From Leptospira paudalimensis (GTDB lineage: Bacteria > Spirochaetota > Leptospiria > Leptospirales > Leptospiraceae): 64,000 nt of DNA. Made by a program: the position numbers and the translations under genes. This document shows, piece by piece, positions 35,126-44,742 of this stretch (positions are counted from its first letter, which is position 1; every line of letters starts with the position of its first letter). The notes under the pieces were generated by a model. That model saw nothing but the letters and a program-made list of their open reading frames with translations. It was not told where the DNA came from and did not search any database. The stretch is taken from contig NZ_JAMQPR010000001.1 of assembly GCF_026151345.1 (NCBI RefSeq), positions 434,231 to 498,230 on the forward strand. Direction: 5' to 3'.

Positions 35126-36406
35126 ATGACAAACGAATCCAAGTCTTTACTCGATAGTTTTATGGATTGGTATTTGGTAGAACTTCCCAAAATTGATTCT
35201 CCCGCTGTTTTATTCCATTCTTATATTCAATACTTACAATCTTTAGGTTTTGATATCATGAGAGGGAATATGGGAACAAAAACTTTACACCCTCAAGTAG
35301 AGACGTTGGCTTATCTTTGGGCACCAAATTCTCAAAAAGAACTATTTGATGTTCAGGTGAATTCTTTATTCCATTCGAGTTTGTTTTACGAATTTCCAGA
35401 TTCTTCTATTCGGGTCACCAAATTTAGATTAGGTTCTATTCAGTCTTCTCAATTTACAGCAAGTCCCATTCATTATGTTTTAACTGCCAAAAAAACTTAT
35501 TATTATCAGTTTGATCCCGAGAAAAAAGGAGAATATCCGTATCCTATATTGGAAGAATTAGCACCATTGGGCGGAACCGGGTATCTTGCCGTTCCTGTCA
35601 TCCAAAAAGGGAATAGTTATGCTTTCTTAAGTTTATTAACGAAAAAACCAAATGGATTTAATGAAACAGAAGTAGATTTTTTAACAAAATCTTTAAACCT
35701 GATTGCACTGAAATGGTGGACTTTTATCCAATCAGAGCTCACAGAATCCTTACTCAGTATTTATTTAGGGAAAAGAACTGGTTCAACGGTATACTCTGGT
35801 AAAATCTATTTAGGTGAGTTAGAGAATATACAATCAGTAATTTGGTTTTCAGATATTCGAAATTATTCTGGCATAAGTGAAACCCTTCCACCTGAAGAAG
35901 TTATCAAGTTATTAAATGATTATTTTGGTGTAGCGATTCCTCAAATTGAAAGATTTGGGGGAGAAGTGTTAAAGTTGTTAGGGGATGGTGTCCTTGCAGT
36001 ATTTCCCTACAATGAGAAAAACAAATTGGTTGTAGGCAAAAAAGTGTTACTCGCAATTCGTAAGTTAGGTGAATTGTTAACGCAATTAAACCAAGAAAGA
36101 GAAAAAGAGGGTAAAATTTCAATCCATCATGGTGTCGGTTTGCATTCTGGTGAAATCTTGTATGGAAATATCGGATCTATGGATCGTTTGGATTTTACTG
36201 TGATTGGAGAAGCTGTTAATTTGACGAGTCGAATCGCCGGAATGTGTGGTGAGTTAGGAAAAGCAGTCCTTGCCTCCGAAAATTTAGCTAAACAAATTCC
36301 GGTTAGGTGGGAAGAATTAGGCGAACATAAATTGAAAGGAATCAGCTCTCCGAAAAAAATTTATGCGATTTCGGAGAAGAAAAAATCAGTTCGTGAATCG
36401 AACTAG
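35126..36406 (+). CDS. Class III adenylate/guanylate cyclase
   Basis: 426 residues. The N-terminal 220 residues form a GAF-like input region (GTGYLAVPVIQKGNSYAFLSLLTKKPNG). The cyclase domain (about 235-420) keeps the key residues: metal Asp242 in WFSDIRNYSG, the second metal Asp in KLLGDGV, and the base/transition-state residues in TVIGEAVNLTSRI. A Lys in EVLKLLGDG and Asp in RLDFTV favour ATP as substrate. No membrane segment. It therefore probably makes cAMP in the cytoplasm in response to a bound ligand. It has its own promoter region after the icd terminator. Confidence 0.88.
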   Translation: MTNESKSLLDSFMDWYLVELPKIDSPAVLFHSYIQYLQSLGFDIMRGNMGTKTLHPQVETLAYLWAPNSQKELFDVQVNSLFHSSLFYEFPDSSIRVTKFRLGSIQSSQFTASPIHYVLTAKKTYYYQFDPEKKGEYPYPILEELAPLGGTGYLAVPVIQKGNSYAFLSLLTKKPNGFNETEVDFLTKSLNLIALKWWTFIQSELTESLLSIYLGKRTGSTVYSGKIYLGELENIQSVIWFSDIRNYSGISETLPPEEVIKLLNDYFGVAIPQIERFGGEVLKLLGDGVLAVFPYNEKNKLVVGKKVLLAIRKLGELLTQLNQEREKEGKISIHHGVGLHSGEILYGNIGSMDRLDFTVIGEAVNLTSRIAGMCGELGKAVLASENLAKQIPVRWEELGEHKLKGISSPKKIYAISEKKKSVRESN

Positions 36407-36426
36407 TCATTTTTTTTGGTGTATTA

Positions 36427-37146
36427 TTATCTAATATTTCTATATTTCCAAAGCGAATACAATACTGCTAAACTGTCTTTAAAGAAGCTGAATTTAGATT
36501 CAGGAATTTGATTCCAATCGATAGGAAATTCGGATATCTTGAATTGATTTCTATAAAATAAAACAAGTAATTGAGTATCCCATAACCAGCGTAAGTCGGT
36601 AATTTTTGGCTTTAATTCTTCGTAAATTGATTTTTTGAATATTTTACATCCACATTGTGGGTCATAAATTTGAATTTTGAAAATTTGATTAAAGTAGAAC
36701 GAAAACATCCGATTTGCAATGTGTCTATAGAATGATTTTGATACTTTTCGGCCTAACATTGGGATCCGTGATCCGATTACCAAGTCTACTTCTTTATGAT
36801 TGTTTATGTAATTCCAGATTCTCTCCACTTCGTAAGCAGGAGTTGCTCCATCAGCATCAATAAATCCTAAATAATTCCCTTTTGATTTAGAGAGTCCAAA
36901 TGATATGGCACCGCCTTTTCCTAAATTGATCTCATAATGAAAAAGTTGCAACTTTGGATTGGATAAAAATAGCTCTAATTTTTTTTGTAGTTTATGAAAT
37001 TCACTTGTTGGACTACCATCATCAACGATGATAAAATCAATATTCGGATGAAATTGAAAATGATTGATCAAAGTTTCGATATAGTTTGGTAATCGATTCA
37101 ATTCTCGATAACAAGGGATCACGATACTTAAGTGATTGTTTTTCAT
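36427..37146 (-). CDS. Family 2 glycosyltransferase, polyprenyl-phosphate hexose synthase-like
   Basis: 239 residues. GT-A fold: SIVIPCYRELNRL, the nucleotide-binding VDDGSP, the metal-binding DADGATP, and the conserved IGSRI and DPQCGCKIFKK blocks shared with dolichyl-phosphate mannose and glucose synthases. It would transfer a sugar from a nucleotide donor to a lipid carrier at the inner membrane; no membrane segment is seen. It lies downstream of a secreted-protein gene on the same strand (89-base gap) with a hairpin in the gap. Confidence 0.88.
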   Translation of the reverse strand: MKNNHLSIVIPCYRELNRLPNYIETLINHFQFHPNIDFIIVDDGSPTSEFHKLQKKLELFLSNPKLQLFHYEINLGKGGAISFGLSKSKGNYLGFIDADGATPAYEVERIWNYINNHKEVDLVIGSRIPMLGRKVSKSFYRHIANRMFSFYFNQIFKIQIYDPQCGCKIFKKSIYEELKPKITDLRWLWDTQLLVLFYRNQFKISEFPIDWNQIPESKFSFFKDSLAVLYSLWKYRNIR

Positions 37147-37152
37147 ATTCTG

Positions 37153-37174
37153 AGGGAGAAATACTTTTCTCCCT
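37153..37174 (-). promoter_or_regulatory. Hairpin immediately upstream of the glycosyltransferase start
   Basis: Perfect 9-base arms AGGGAGAAA (37153-37161) and TTTCTCCCT (37166-37174) with a 4-base loop. On the minus strand the arm nearest the ATG ends only 6 bases from it. The GGGAG-bearing arm, which could serve as ribosome binding site, is paired in this fold. It could limit translation, or be the terminator of the upstream gene without a good T run. Confidence 0.45.
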
Positions 37175-37235
37175 TGATAGTTCTTTGTGGGTTTGTTCTA
37201 ATTTCAAGTCATTTATCATTCATGGAAAAAAGATA

Positions 37236-38075
37236 CTAACGAACAATAACCCATTTCCCTGCAATCCGACTTAAATAAACGGGAATTGCTGCACCTTTTT
37301 TGGAAGTGATAATCGGATCTCCTTTTTTATTTGTAATTTCAAGAATTTGATTGTTACAGAGTAATTTAAACCGAATTTCAGATGGATTGAGTTTCCATGT
37401 GGATCCGATAGATTTTGTCATTCCTTGGATTGATTTTAATTCATCGGCTTCATTATAAGGATAGTATCTAACTTCCGATGTATCTTTTGCTCGAAAGGAA
37501 GTCGCAGACAAAATCTTTTTTGCATCTTTTGTATTGAGCACTTGAGTGAAGTCTTTTAAAAAAGAAATAGCGGAATCCTCCAATTCTTTTGATAGATTTA
37601 AACTTTCTGCTTGTTTCCACAACTCACTTGGTGGCGAGAAGGGGGTTTGAAACGGAATTTCGATCCATAAACCCATTTGTTTTGGATTTGATTGGTTGTG
37701 TTCGACTTTTTCTAATAAAACACCTTCATCAGGGAACTGGCCTTTCTGACCAATGATGAGTTTTACCTCAGCTTCACTTGGTAATCCTGAGGTTTGTTTT
37801 TTATTTTGTTTTCGTTCTGAGAATCGGATTCTAATTTTATTATCGCTAGGTAAGATCCAATAGTTAATATCAGCTTGTCCTGATGAATCCTCATTGGATA
37901 AACCACTCCGCACATCATATCCATTCACTTGTATTTCTAAATTTACGGAGTAATTTTTATAAGTAATAATATAATAACCTTCTTTAGGTGGACCTGGTGG
38001 TAAGGGTTTGTCTTCCGATAAAATTGGTTGTAAGGTTAAAATCGATAAGAGTAACAAAGTTGCGATTCGTTTCAT
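37236..38075 (-). CDS. Secreted protein of unknown function
   Basis: 279 residues. A signal peptide (MKRIATLLLLSILTLQPILS) is cut before EDKPLPPGPP. The mature protein is beta-rich, with INYWILPSDNKIRIRFSE in the first half and a C-terminal domain ending in VYLSRIAGKWVIVR. That ending resembles an NTF2-like or DUF-type module that checks the integrity of a product. GGAG is well placed before the ATG. The likely location is the periplasm. No enzymatic motif is evident. Confidence 0.7.
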   Translation of the reverse strand: MKRIATLLLLSILTLQPILSEDKPLPPGPPKEGYYIITYKNYSVNLEIQVNGYDVRSGLSNEDSSGQADINYWILPSDNKIRIRFSERKQNKKQTSGLPSEAEVKLIIGQKGQFPDEGVLLEKVEHNQSNPKQMGLWIEIPFQTPFSPPSELWKQAESLNLSKELEDSAISFLKDFTQVLNTKDAKKILSATSFRAKDTSEVRYYPYNEADELKSIQGMTKSIGSTWKLNPSEIRFKLLCNNQILEITNKKGDPIITSKKGAAIPVYLSRIAGKWVIVR

Positions 38076-38186
38076 TCTTTAGTCTCCATGAATGGTAAGG
38101 GAGAATTTTACTGAAACACTAAGTAATTGTCGATGTAAAAAATTGATAGAACAAGAAATCTGAGTGGTGTACATGATTTTTTATCG

Positions 38187-38942
38187 TTATGGAAGGAATT
38201 TTTTTCCATTTCGATCAAAGAAAAAATTGGTTTGGCAAACGTTACAATGGAATCTTCCATATTTTTTGGCAGGGATCGGGTGGTTACAAGAAGGGCAAAG
38301 AACCGTTTTGTTTTGGAATGTAGTTAATCTTAAATTATGTTCCAGTCTATCTAGATACTTGTGGTGGACAAATCCATTTGCAAGGATCATTCCAAAGAAA
38401 AAAGCCACTACTTGGCCCGCATAGGCACTTCGGATTTCAGTATGGAGTTCTACCAAATACAAGTATCCTTGGATGAGAATCCAGATGCTCAAACTAAAGT
38501 AGATGGGTAAATCATTGAATGCTATTTTTTCAAATACCATTGTACTTTTTACTTTGGGAAAAAACACAAAATACATTCCTAAAAAGCCTGAAATCACACC
38601 AGAAGTTCCCACAACAGGTACGATGGAGTTCATGTGGAATAAAAAGTAAGTGAGATTTGTAAGGATTCCAAAGAACATAAATAAAAAGAAAAAATTGAGA
38701 GGGCCGATTACATCTTCAATATTGTCAGCAAACATGTACAAGTAGATGGCATTTGTTGTCCATTCCACGAAGGAAGAATTAAAAAAGAAAGAAGAGAATA
38801 AACTAAAACCAAATTCTTTTTTGGGAGTAAACGCATAAGTGTTATTTGTATCTAAAAACTGAGTACATAGAGTGATGACTATTAAGCAGAAAGTGATAAT
38901 TGGGAATCGAAATTTCTGATTTGCTTTTTCAAATACAAACAT
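38187..38942 (-). CDS. Rhomboid-like membrane protein without catalytic His, with zinc ribbon
   Basis: 251 residues. Six hydrophobic segments follow the rhomboid plan, including FADNIEDVIGPLNFF after helix 2 and GTSGVISGFLG, which holds the Ser of the GxSG motif. The usual His of helix 6 (AHxGG) is replaced by Tyr: the sequence reads AYAGQVVAFFFG. The helix-2 His/Asn pattern is also not kept. It is therefore probably not a protease. The C-terminus carries a four-Cys zinc ribbon (CPSC ... CNVC). It may act like iRhoms, binding membrane proteins without cutting. Confidence 0.75.
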   Translation of the reverse strand: MFVFEKANQKFRFPIITFCLIVITLCTQFLDTNNTYAFTPKKEFGFSLFSSFFFNSSFVEWTTNAIYLYMFADNIEDVIGPLNFFFLFMFFGILTNLTYFLFHMNSIVPVVGTSGVISGFLGMYFVFFPKVKSTMVFEKIAFNDLPIYFSLSIWILIQGYLYLVELHTEIRSAYAGQVVAFFFGMILANGFVHHKYLDRLEHNLRLTTFQNKTVLCPSCNHPIPAKKYGRFHCNVCQTNFFFDRNGKKFLP

Positions 38943-39037
38943 TGTGAATGATGAGTCTCCATTCCTAATGAAAACTTCTTTGTTTCGTTTGGCAATTCCT
39001 TTTTACTTGCAGCTGTTAGATTGTGTTTTCTATTTTT

Positions 39038-40879
39038 CTAGAACCATAAATAAAAGAAGAATGTCAAACCTAGTAAAATTCCATACAACCACTCATCTCG
39101 TTTGTGAAATACAGAAATGAGGTTTTGTTTTGGTGATTTTTTACGATAGGTAAGTATTGAAGAAAAGATAAAAAAATGTAAAAATCCGAATATCGCAATT
39201 AGGAATTTATGATTTGGGAATTGGACTCGTAAAACAATAAGGAGAAAAAATAGGATGAAAAATATGAAAAAACCATTTAAATTCAAATACCGATTTTGTT
39301 TTTGTTGGTTTTGATTCAATGAATTGAAGTTAAAAAGTCCATGGAGTGAATTTTCATTATGATTCTTTTTGTATTGAAAGTATGCGACGAGAGCCAGTAG
39401 AAAAAAAGCAAAGTGAAAGATCAGAAAGACTCGGTGCAAAAAATTCAATTCTTCACCAAACGTAAGTTTAATGAAAATAGGTGCATAGTTTGTATATAGA
39501 TAGGGGCTTAATAGGGAAAGGAAAGGAGTGAGAAGGATTGTCCCGCAGATTGCTTTGGTGTTGATTTTAACATTAAAAATTCCAAGTAAAAAAACAACAA
39601 GTAGAGCAGGTGTGAAGTGAGAACTTTGATTGGATAACTCAATAAAGAAATTTTTCTTAGAATTGGGATCAATGAGAACGATTGCAAACACTGTTACCAA
39701 AAAAGAAAATAATAAGAGAAACATTCTTCCCGATTTCATTTGTCTTTCATCAGAAAGTGATTTCCCGTTTTTTTCAAAGAGGGGTTTGTAAAAATCAATG
39801 GTGAATAATGTTGCTGCTGAATGTAACATGGAATCAATGCTCGAAAAGATTGCTCCCAATAATCCTGCAAGGATGACTCCGATGAGTCCGTAACCTACGG
39901 GAACAACCAATACAACCAATTTGGAAAAAGCTTCATCAGGAGCTATATTTGTCGTTTCTCCTAGAGAAAACCAAATTTGATACGCAGCAATCCCAGTTAA
40001 GATCGAAAAAAAAGGAACTGTGAGTTTTAATAGCCCACCCACCAATATCCCATAACGCGCTTCTCTTAGTGATTTTCCACCTAATGTCCTTTGTACGACG
40101 TATTGATTCGTATTCCAATAAAAGGTATGCAATATAAATAACCCACTCAGTGCACCAGTCCAAGGAAGTGTAGGGTGGTTTGGAGGTAAGTATAAATTCA
40201 TTTTACTGAGTCCGTCCATTCTACCTTCTTCTTTTGCAAAAAGTTCAAGTAAACCACCAACTTCAGGTCTTGAAATCGAAAGATAGGCGAGTACAATCCC
40301 AGATGCTAAAATTAAAAAGGTTTGGATGACATCTGTGTATACTACTGATTTTAGTCCACCAAACCAAGTGTAGATGGTAGAAGTAAATGCAATCCAAATG
40401 ACAAGTTCCGTGTAAGTAACCGACAGACCCAGGTTTTGTAAAAATGGTAAAAAACTACGAGCTCCGATGTACAAAGCACCAGTCAGTTGTATGGTAATGA
40501 GAATGAGTGAGATTGCTGAGTAGATCTTTCCAGTTTCTTTTCCAAACTTATCCTGCAAAAATTGAGAAAGAGTAAAAAACTTTTTCCTTCGGAAGAGTGG
40601 TAAAAATACAAAGGCCAAAAGTACAATTGCCGGAATGGAACCAAATTCATAATGGCTTTGAGCGAACCCAACAGAAAAACCGATGCCGAGCATCCCGACC
40701 AAATGGTTAGCTGAAATATTGGTGCCAAATAGAGAACCCGCAATCCCCCACCAGGGTAGGCTTCTTCCACCGAGAAAATAATCCTTTGATGAGGACTCTT
40801 TTCTCCCTGCAACCATACCAATCCCGAGCACAAGTAGGAAGGTAAACCCAAAGAAAAAGATATCAATTGTTGTGATCAT
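39038..40879 (-). CDS. Sodium/solute symporter, SSS family
   Basis: 613 residues with about 14 membrane helices. The N-terminal DYFLGGRSLPWWGIAGSLFGTNISA and the middle block YTWFGGLKSVVYTDVIQTF are typical of the SSS family (SglT, PutP, PanF). The late GAIFSSIDSML, with the paired Ser of the Na2 site, is present too. It takes up a sugar, proline or other small solute with sodium. The block GGLKSVVYTD leans to the sugar/inositol branch. It stands apart from its neighbours and gives no pathway clue. Confidence 0.88.
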   Translation of the reverse strand: MITTIDIFFFGFTFLLVLGIGMVAGRKESSSKDYFLGGRSLPWWGIAGSLFGTNISANHLVGMLGIGFSVGFAQSHYEFGSIPAIVLLAFVFLPLFRRKKFFTLSQFLQDKFGKETGKIYSAISLILITIQLTGALYIGARSFLPFLQNLGLSVTYTELVIWIAFTSTIYTWFGGLKSVVYTDVIQTFLILASGIVLAYLSISRPEVGGLLELFAKEEGRMDGLSKMNLYLPPNHPTLPWTGALSGLFILHTFYWNTNQYVVQRTLGGKSLREARYGILVGGLLKLTVPFFSILTGIAAYQIWFSLGETTNIAPDEAFSKLVVLVVPVGYGLIGVILAGLLGAIFSSIDSMLHSAATLFTIDFYKPLFEKNGKSLSDERQMKSGRMFLLLFSFLVTVFAIVLIDPNSKKNFFIELSNQSSHFTPALLVVFLLGIFNVKINTKAICGTILLTPFLSLLSPYLYTNYAPIFIKLTFGEELNFLHRVFLIFHFAFFLLALVAYFQYKKNHNENSLHGLFNFNSLNQNQQKQNRYLNLNGFFIFFILFFLLIVLRVQFPNHKFLIAIFGFLHFFIFSSILTYRKKSPKQNLISVFHKRDEWLYGILLGLTFFFYLWF

Positions 40880-40988
40880 AGACGGGAATAGAACCGCCAG
40901 AATCGATTGTTTCTAAAAATAATGCAAGCGATAGATTTTTTGAAATCCCTCTTGTCGTTTCTTGGTATCTCGGTTTCTATTGGCAACA

Positions 40989-42152
40989 ATGAATCCGATT
41001 CCCAAAGCACCCGCCATTCGATCCGAAGACACTTCTGTGGAAGTTGCCTGGTTTTGTGACCTATGCAATGGAGATTATGAATTTTTAGGAGTTCCTGATG
41101 GGAACTTACGTTCTAGTTTCGAACATTGTGCCGACATCATCCGCATAGCAGATGAGTTGGGGTATCAAAATATTCTATTACCTTCCTCTTACCAAACAGG
41201 ACAAGATACATTAACATTTGCTGCTGCGGCCTCTCAGTTTACAAAACAAATTTCTCTCCTAACAGCGATTCGGTGTGGGGAAATCCATCCTCCCATGCTT
41301 GCAAGAACCCTTTCCACTTTGGATCATATGCTAAAGGGAAGGCTTAATATCAACATCATCTCTTCTGACTTACCTGGTACTGTCCGCGATTCCAAAACGA
41401 GATATGAAATTTCAAAAGAAGTGATCCAAATCTTACAACAAGGTTGGACAAGAGATCACATCAACTTCCAAGGAAAACATTACCAATTGGATTTATCTGC
41501 TGATCCAGTGAAGTCTTACCAAACAAATGGTGGTCCCTTACTTTACTTTGGTGGGATTTCAGAAGATGCACGAGCATTATGTGCTGAGTTTTGTGATGTG
41601 TTTTTGATGTGGCCTGAAACGGAAGAAAGACTTGCTGATACGATGAAAGACTTAAGTGAGCGTGCAGTTAGTTTTGGGCGTAAAATTGATTTTGGTTTAC
41701 GGATCCATTTGATTGTGAGGGACACTGAAAAGGAAGCAAAAGATGCCGCTAAAAGTCTGTTATCAAAATTGAATATGGAAAGAGCTAGTGATATCAAACA
41801 TAGAGCACTTGATTCCAATTCTGCAGGTGTTTTGCGCCAAGATGAACTTCGTAAGTCCGCTGATTCAGATTTGTTCATTGAACCTATGATATGGTCAGGG
41901 ATTGGACTAGCACGATCTGGTTGTGGTTCTGCGATTGTGGGAACACCCGAACAAGTGTATGAAAAAATCCAAAGGTACATCCAGATGGGAATCCGCGCAT
42001 TTATTTTTTCCGGTTATCCACTCATAGAGGAATCAAAACTATTCGCGAACAAAGTGTTACCAAAATTAAAAACAGTGAATTTTGCAGAAGCACAAGGAAG
42101 GAAACCCAAGGGTATTCCTGTCACACCTCTGACAACAGGAGAAAGAAAATAA
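40989..42152 (+). CDS. LLM-class flavin monooxygenase, alkanesulfonate-monooxygenase-like
   Basis: About 387 residues from ATG 40989; a longer start at 40962 is less likely. It has the bacterial luciferase-like TIM-barrel: [10 protein letters not shown], then [35 protein letters not shown], then the late [15 protein letters not shown]. The closest well-known relative is SsuD, which releases sulfite from alkanesulfonates with FMNH2. No flavin reductase or sulfonate transporter is next to it, so the true substrate is open. Its stop overlaps the aldo/keto reductase start (TAATG), so the two form an operon. Confidence 0.88.
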   Translation: MNPIPKAPAIRSEDTSVEVAWFCDLCNGDYEFLGVPDGNLRSSFEHCADIIRIADELGYQNILLPSSYQTGQDTLTFAAAASQFTKQISLLTAIRCGEIHPPMLARTLSTLDHMLKGRLNINIISSDLPGTVRDSKTRYEISKEVIQILQQGWTRDHINFQGKHYQLDLSADPVKSYQTNGGPLLYFGGISEDARALCAEFCDVFLMWPETEERLADTMKDLSERAVSFGRKIDFGLRIHLIVRDTEKEAKDAAKSLLSKLNMERASDIKHRALDSNSAGVLRQDELRKSADSDLFIEPMIWSGIGLARSGCGSAIVGTPEQVYEKIQRYIQMGIRAFIFSGYPLIEESKLFANKVLPKLKTVNFAEAQGRKPKGIPVTPLTTGERK

Positions 42153-43054
42153 TGGTTCCACAGATTCATTTTCCAAAACACAATTTATCCATTTCTCGTT
42201 TGGTATATGGAATTTGGAGGTTACATGAAGACAAACATGGATTTGGCGGAGATCGAATTTATGAAAAGATCAATTTATGTTTAGAACTTGGGATTGATAC
42301 GTTCGACCATGCAGATATTTATGGAGATTTTGAAAATGAAGAACGTTTTGGGAAGGTTCTAAAAAAATACCCAAACCTAAAGAATAAAATCAAAATCATC
42401 ACCAAGTGTGGGATACAAATTCCAGGTGCCAAATATCCAACAAAACATTATAATACATCTAAAGAACATATACGTTATTCGGTGGAACGTTCATTGCGGA
42501 AACTGCAAGTTGATTCATTGGATGTGGTTCTCATTCACAGGCCTGATCCACTCATGGATCCAACTGAAATGGCAGAGGTTTTTGATGCACTGGCTCTGGA
42601 AGGTAAGGTCAAACATTTTGGAGTATCTAATTTTACTCCTTCACAATTCCAAATGGTCCAATCGAAATACAAACGTCCTCTTTTCACAAACCAGGTGGAG
42701 TTTCATCTATTTCACACTGAACCTATGTTTGATGGAACCTTTGACCAAATGATTGAATCTGGCATCCATCCTATGGTATGGTCTCCTACTGCTGGTGGAA
42801 AAATATTTTCACCGAAAACGGAAACGGAAATCAAAACCTCAATCAAATTGCAGGAAATTGCAAAACGACATGGCGCAAGTATCGACCAAGTACTATACTC
42901 ATGGTTTTTGAATCACCCTGCTGGAATGATTCCCATTTTAGGAACCAATGATTTGGAACGGATCAAATCTGCTGCTGCATGTTTTACTTATCCGCTTTCT
43001 AGAGTGGATTGGTTTGCCATTTTGGAAGTGGCAAGAGGTAAAGAAGTCGCCTAA
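42152..43054 (+). CDS. Aldo/keto reductase
   Basis: 300 residues. The catalytic tetrad of the family is present: Asp in FDHADIYG, Tyr in the same block, Lys in IITKCGIQI and His in VLIHRPDPL. The C-terminal MIPILGTNDLERIKSA is typical of the YdhF-like group. It reduces carbonyls with NAD(P)H. The operon position after the flavin monooxygenase suggests it could reduce an aldehyde formed by that enzyme, which is an inference. Confidence 0.9.
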   Translation: MVPQIHFPKHNLSISRLVYGIWRLHEDKHGFGGDRIYEKINLCLELGIDTFDHADIYGDFENEERFGKVLKKYPNLKNKIKIITKCGIQIPGAKYPTKHYNTSKEHIRYSVERSLRKLQVDSLDVVLIHRPDPLMDPTEMAEVFDALALEGKVKHFGVSNFTPSQFQMVQSKYKRPLFTNQVEFHLFHTEPMFDGTFDQMIESGIHPMVWSPTAGGKIFSPKTETEIKTSIKLQEIAKRHGASIDQVLYSWFLNHPAGMIPILGTNDLERIKSAAACFTYPLSRVDWFAILEVARGKEVA

Positions 43055-43177
43055 AACATTGGATTCTACGAACGGGAAATATATTGGATGATTTAAGAAA
43101 CAAAACTCCTATTGTTTAGGGTTTGGTTATAGTCTGCCAAAATCGTTTTGTTGGAGTTGGTAATAGAGGGACATTGT

Positions 43178-44272
43178 ATGCTTTCTGAATTAACTCCAAA
43201 CCAATATTTTTCTGGTGGTTCATTTAATGCGGACCTTACGGATGATTTACAATTCCATAGTAACTCTTTGCATAGGGAAAAGATTTGGGAACAAACTGTC
43301 CAAACAATAGCCAAAATTCCAGAAATATTTGTTACTTGGATTTTAGAATACCAACCAGATACACACTCCTTTCACTTGCTTGCTATACATGGTTCAGAAG
43401 ATTTAGATTTTCCAAAAACGATACCTAAATCTCAACTCCCATGTTCGAATGTGATTGATTCAAATATGATTTTTGAAATCAATCTATTAGAAGATGATTT
43501 TCTTTTTAAGTCACTTCGTATAAACAACTTTAATAAATCATCTACAATCTATTTGGGATATCCTATTCGATCGGACATCGGCACAGTGATTGGAGTCATT
43601 GGGATGATTGCAGAAAATAAATTTAAACATAAATTTAAGAATTTAAAGCTGATCGATGTACTTGCGGATAAGTTGAGTTTAGAATTAATTCGATACAAAA
43701 ATGAAAAATTTATTTCGGAATCATTAAATAATTGCTCCTTTGTAAAACAATCTCTAGGTGAATTATATAGGTTACTTTCCTATCAAACAGATGATATTGT
43801 TAAAATTTGCCGGAATTATCTACAGGCTGGTATCAAACTTTTTGGATTACCTTTAGGGCTGATTGCAACAAAAATAGGGGATGGCTGGGAGTATAGTTTC
43901 ATAGAGGGAAACGTTCATGGAATCTATGAAGGCCAAAAGTTTTCAGATGTTGAATTCAATTTTTCCATTTTCAATTCTTCAGGTAACGCTAGGATTATCA
44001 AAAATCTATCAGTTGAAACTTCTCAATTGGTACAAGAACATTTGGGTTTACTTGGAGTTTCTTGCCTTATGGAATTTCCCCTTCAAGTTCACAATCAGCG
44101 AATAGGATTGTTTGGTTTTTATGGATTCGGTGAACAAAACATTCAATCATCTGAAATCATTCAAAGGATATTTGAATTAATGGGAATCGGACTTTCAAAT
44201 TCAATAGAAAAGAATAAGATCCCACCGTTTTCTAAATTTAATCATTTGGATGAAAAAATTCAGAATCAATAA
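43178..44272 (+). CDS. Protein with two GAF-like domains
   Basis: About 364 residues from ATG 43178, supported by GAGGGA 6 bases upstream; a longer frame starts at 43148. It shows two GAF-like halves: the first around 15-175 with GTVIGVIGMIA, and the second around 195-350 with CLMEFPLQVHNQRIGLFGFYG. No output domain (kinase, GGDEF or HTH) follows, so it may work as a ligand-binding partner of another protein. No signal peptide. Confidence 0.65.
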   Translation: MLSELTPNQYFSGGSFNADLTDDLQFHSNSLHREKIWEQTVQTIAKIPEIFVTWILEYQPDTHSFHLLAIHGSEDLDFPKTIPKSQLPCSNVIDSNMIFEINLLEDDFLFKSLRINNFNKSSTIYLGYPIRSDIGTVIGVIGMIAENKFKHKFKNLKLIDVLADKLSLELIRYKNEKFISESLNNCSFVKQSLGELYRLLSYQTDDIVKICRNYLQAGIKLFGLPLGLIATKIGDGWEYSFIEGNVHGIYEGQKFSDVEFNFSIFNSSGNARIIKNLSVETSQLVQEHLGLLGVSCLMEFPLQVHNQRIGLFGFYGFGEQNIQSSEIIQRIFELMGIGLSNSIEKNKIPPFSKFNHLDEKIQNQ

Positions 44273-44333
44273 ACGGAATTTCTGAGTCACTCAATCGGAA
44301 AAAATATTTTAAGATCGTCAATTTTTTCATTTT

Positions 44334-44388
44334 CTCCTTAAAAAGGAGTTTGACATTTAAATATTATATAACCAAATATTTATATAAC
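44334..44388 (+). promoter_or_regulatory. Promoter/operator region of the ArsR-AHSA1 pair
   Basis: A small perfect hairpin CTCCTT-AAA-AAGGAG (44334-44348) is followed by TTGACA (44350-44355) as a candidate -35. The nine-base direct repeat TTATATAAC occurs at 44364-44372 and 44380-44388, 16 bases apart, and ends 9 bases before the ATG. The repeat spacing suits a dimeric winged-helix repressor. The -10 is unclear. No ribosome binding site precedes the ATG, so the message may be leaderless. Confidence 0.5.
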
Positions 44389-44397
44389 TAATTAGAT

Positions 44398-44742
44398 ATG
44401 CAAACTCTGGACGCAACATTTTCCGCACTGGCTGACCCCACAAGAAGGGCCATTTTGATGCATCTGGCAAAAAAAGACCTAACGGTGATGGAACTCACAA
44501 AACCGTTTCAAATGAGCCAACCAGCCATTTCGAAACACCTTAAGATTTTAGAGGAAGCAGGGCTCATTACTACAACGAGAAGGGCTCAGGAAAGACCACG
44601 TAGGTTACAAACTGCTCCTCTCAAAGAAGCTGTGGATTGGATGGAGAAATACCGCCAAATTTGGGAAACACGGTACCAGGCACTCGACGGGTTATTGGAC
44701 GAATTACAAAGAATACAACCAAAAGGGGTGAAGAAAAAATGA
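44398..44742 (+). CDS. ArsR-family winged-helix regulator
   Basis: 114 residues. The winged helix shows FSALADPTRRAILMHLA and the recognition helix MSQPAISKHLKILEEAGLI. The metal-binding Cys motif of true ArsR/SmtB sensors is missing, as expected for the group that is encoded next to AHSA1/SRPBCC genes. It probably represses its own promoter, where a direct repeat lies. It overlaps the next gene by ATGA. Confidence 0.92.
   Translation: MQTLDATFSALADPTRRAILMHLAKKDLTVMELTKPFQMSQPAISKHLKILEEAGLITTTRRAQERPRRLQTAPLKEAVDWMEKYRQIWETRYQALDGLLDELQRIQPKGVKKK

Noticed and set aside
41543..41980. A 145-codon minus-strand frame inside the flavin monooxygenase gene
   Set aside because: Overlaps a well-supported conserved gene and shows no motif.
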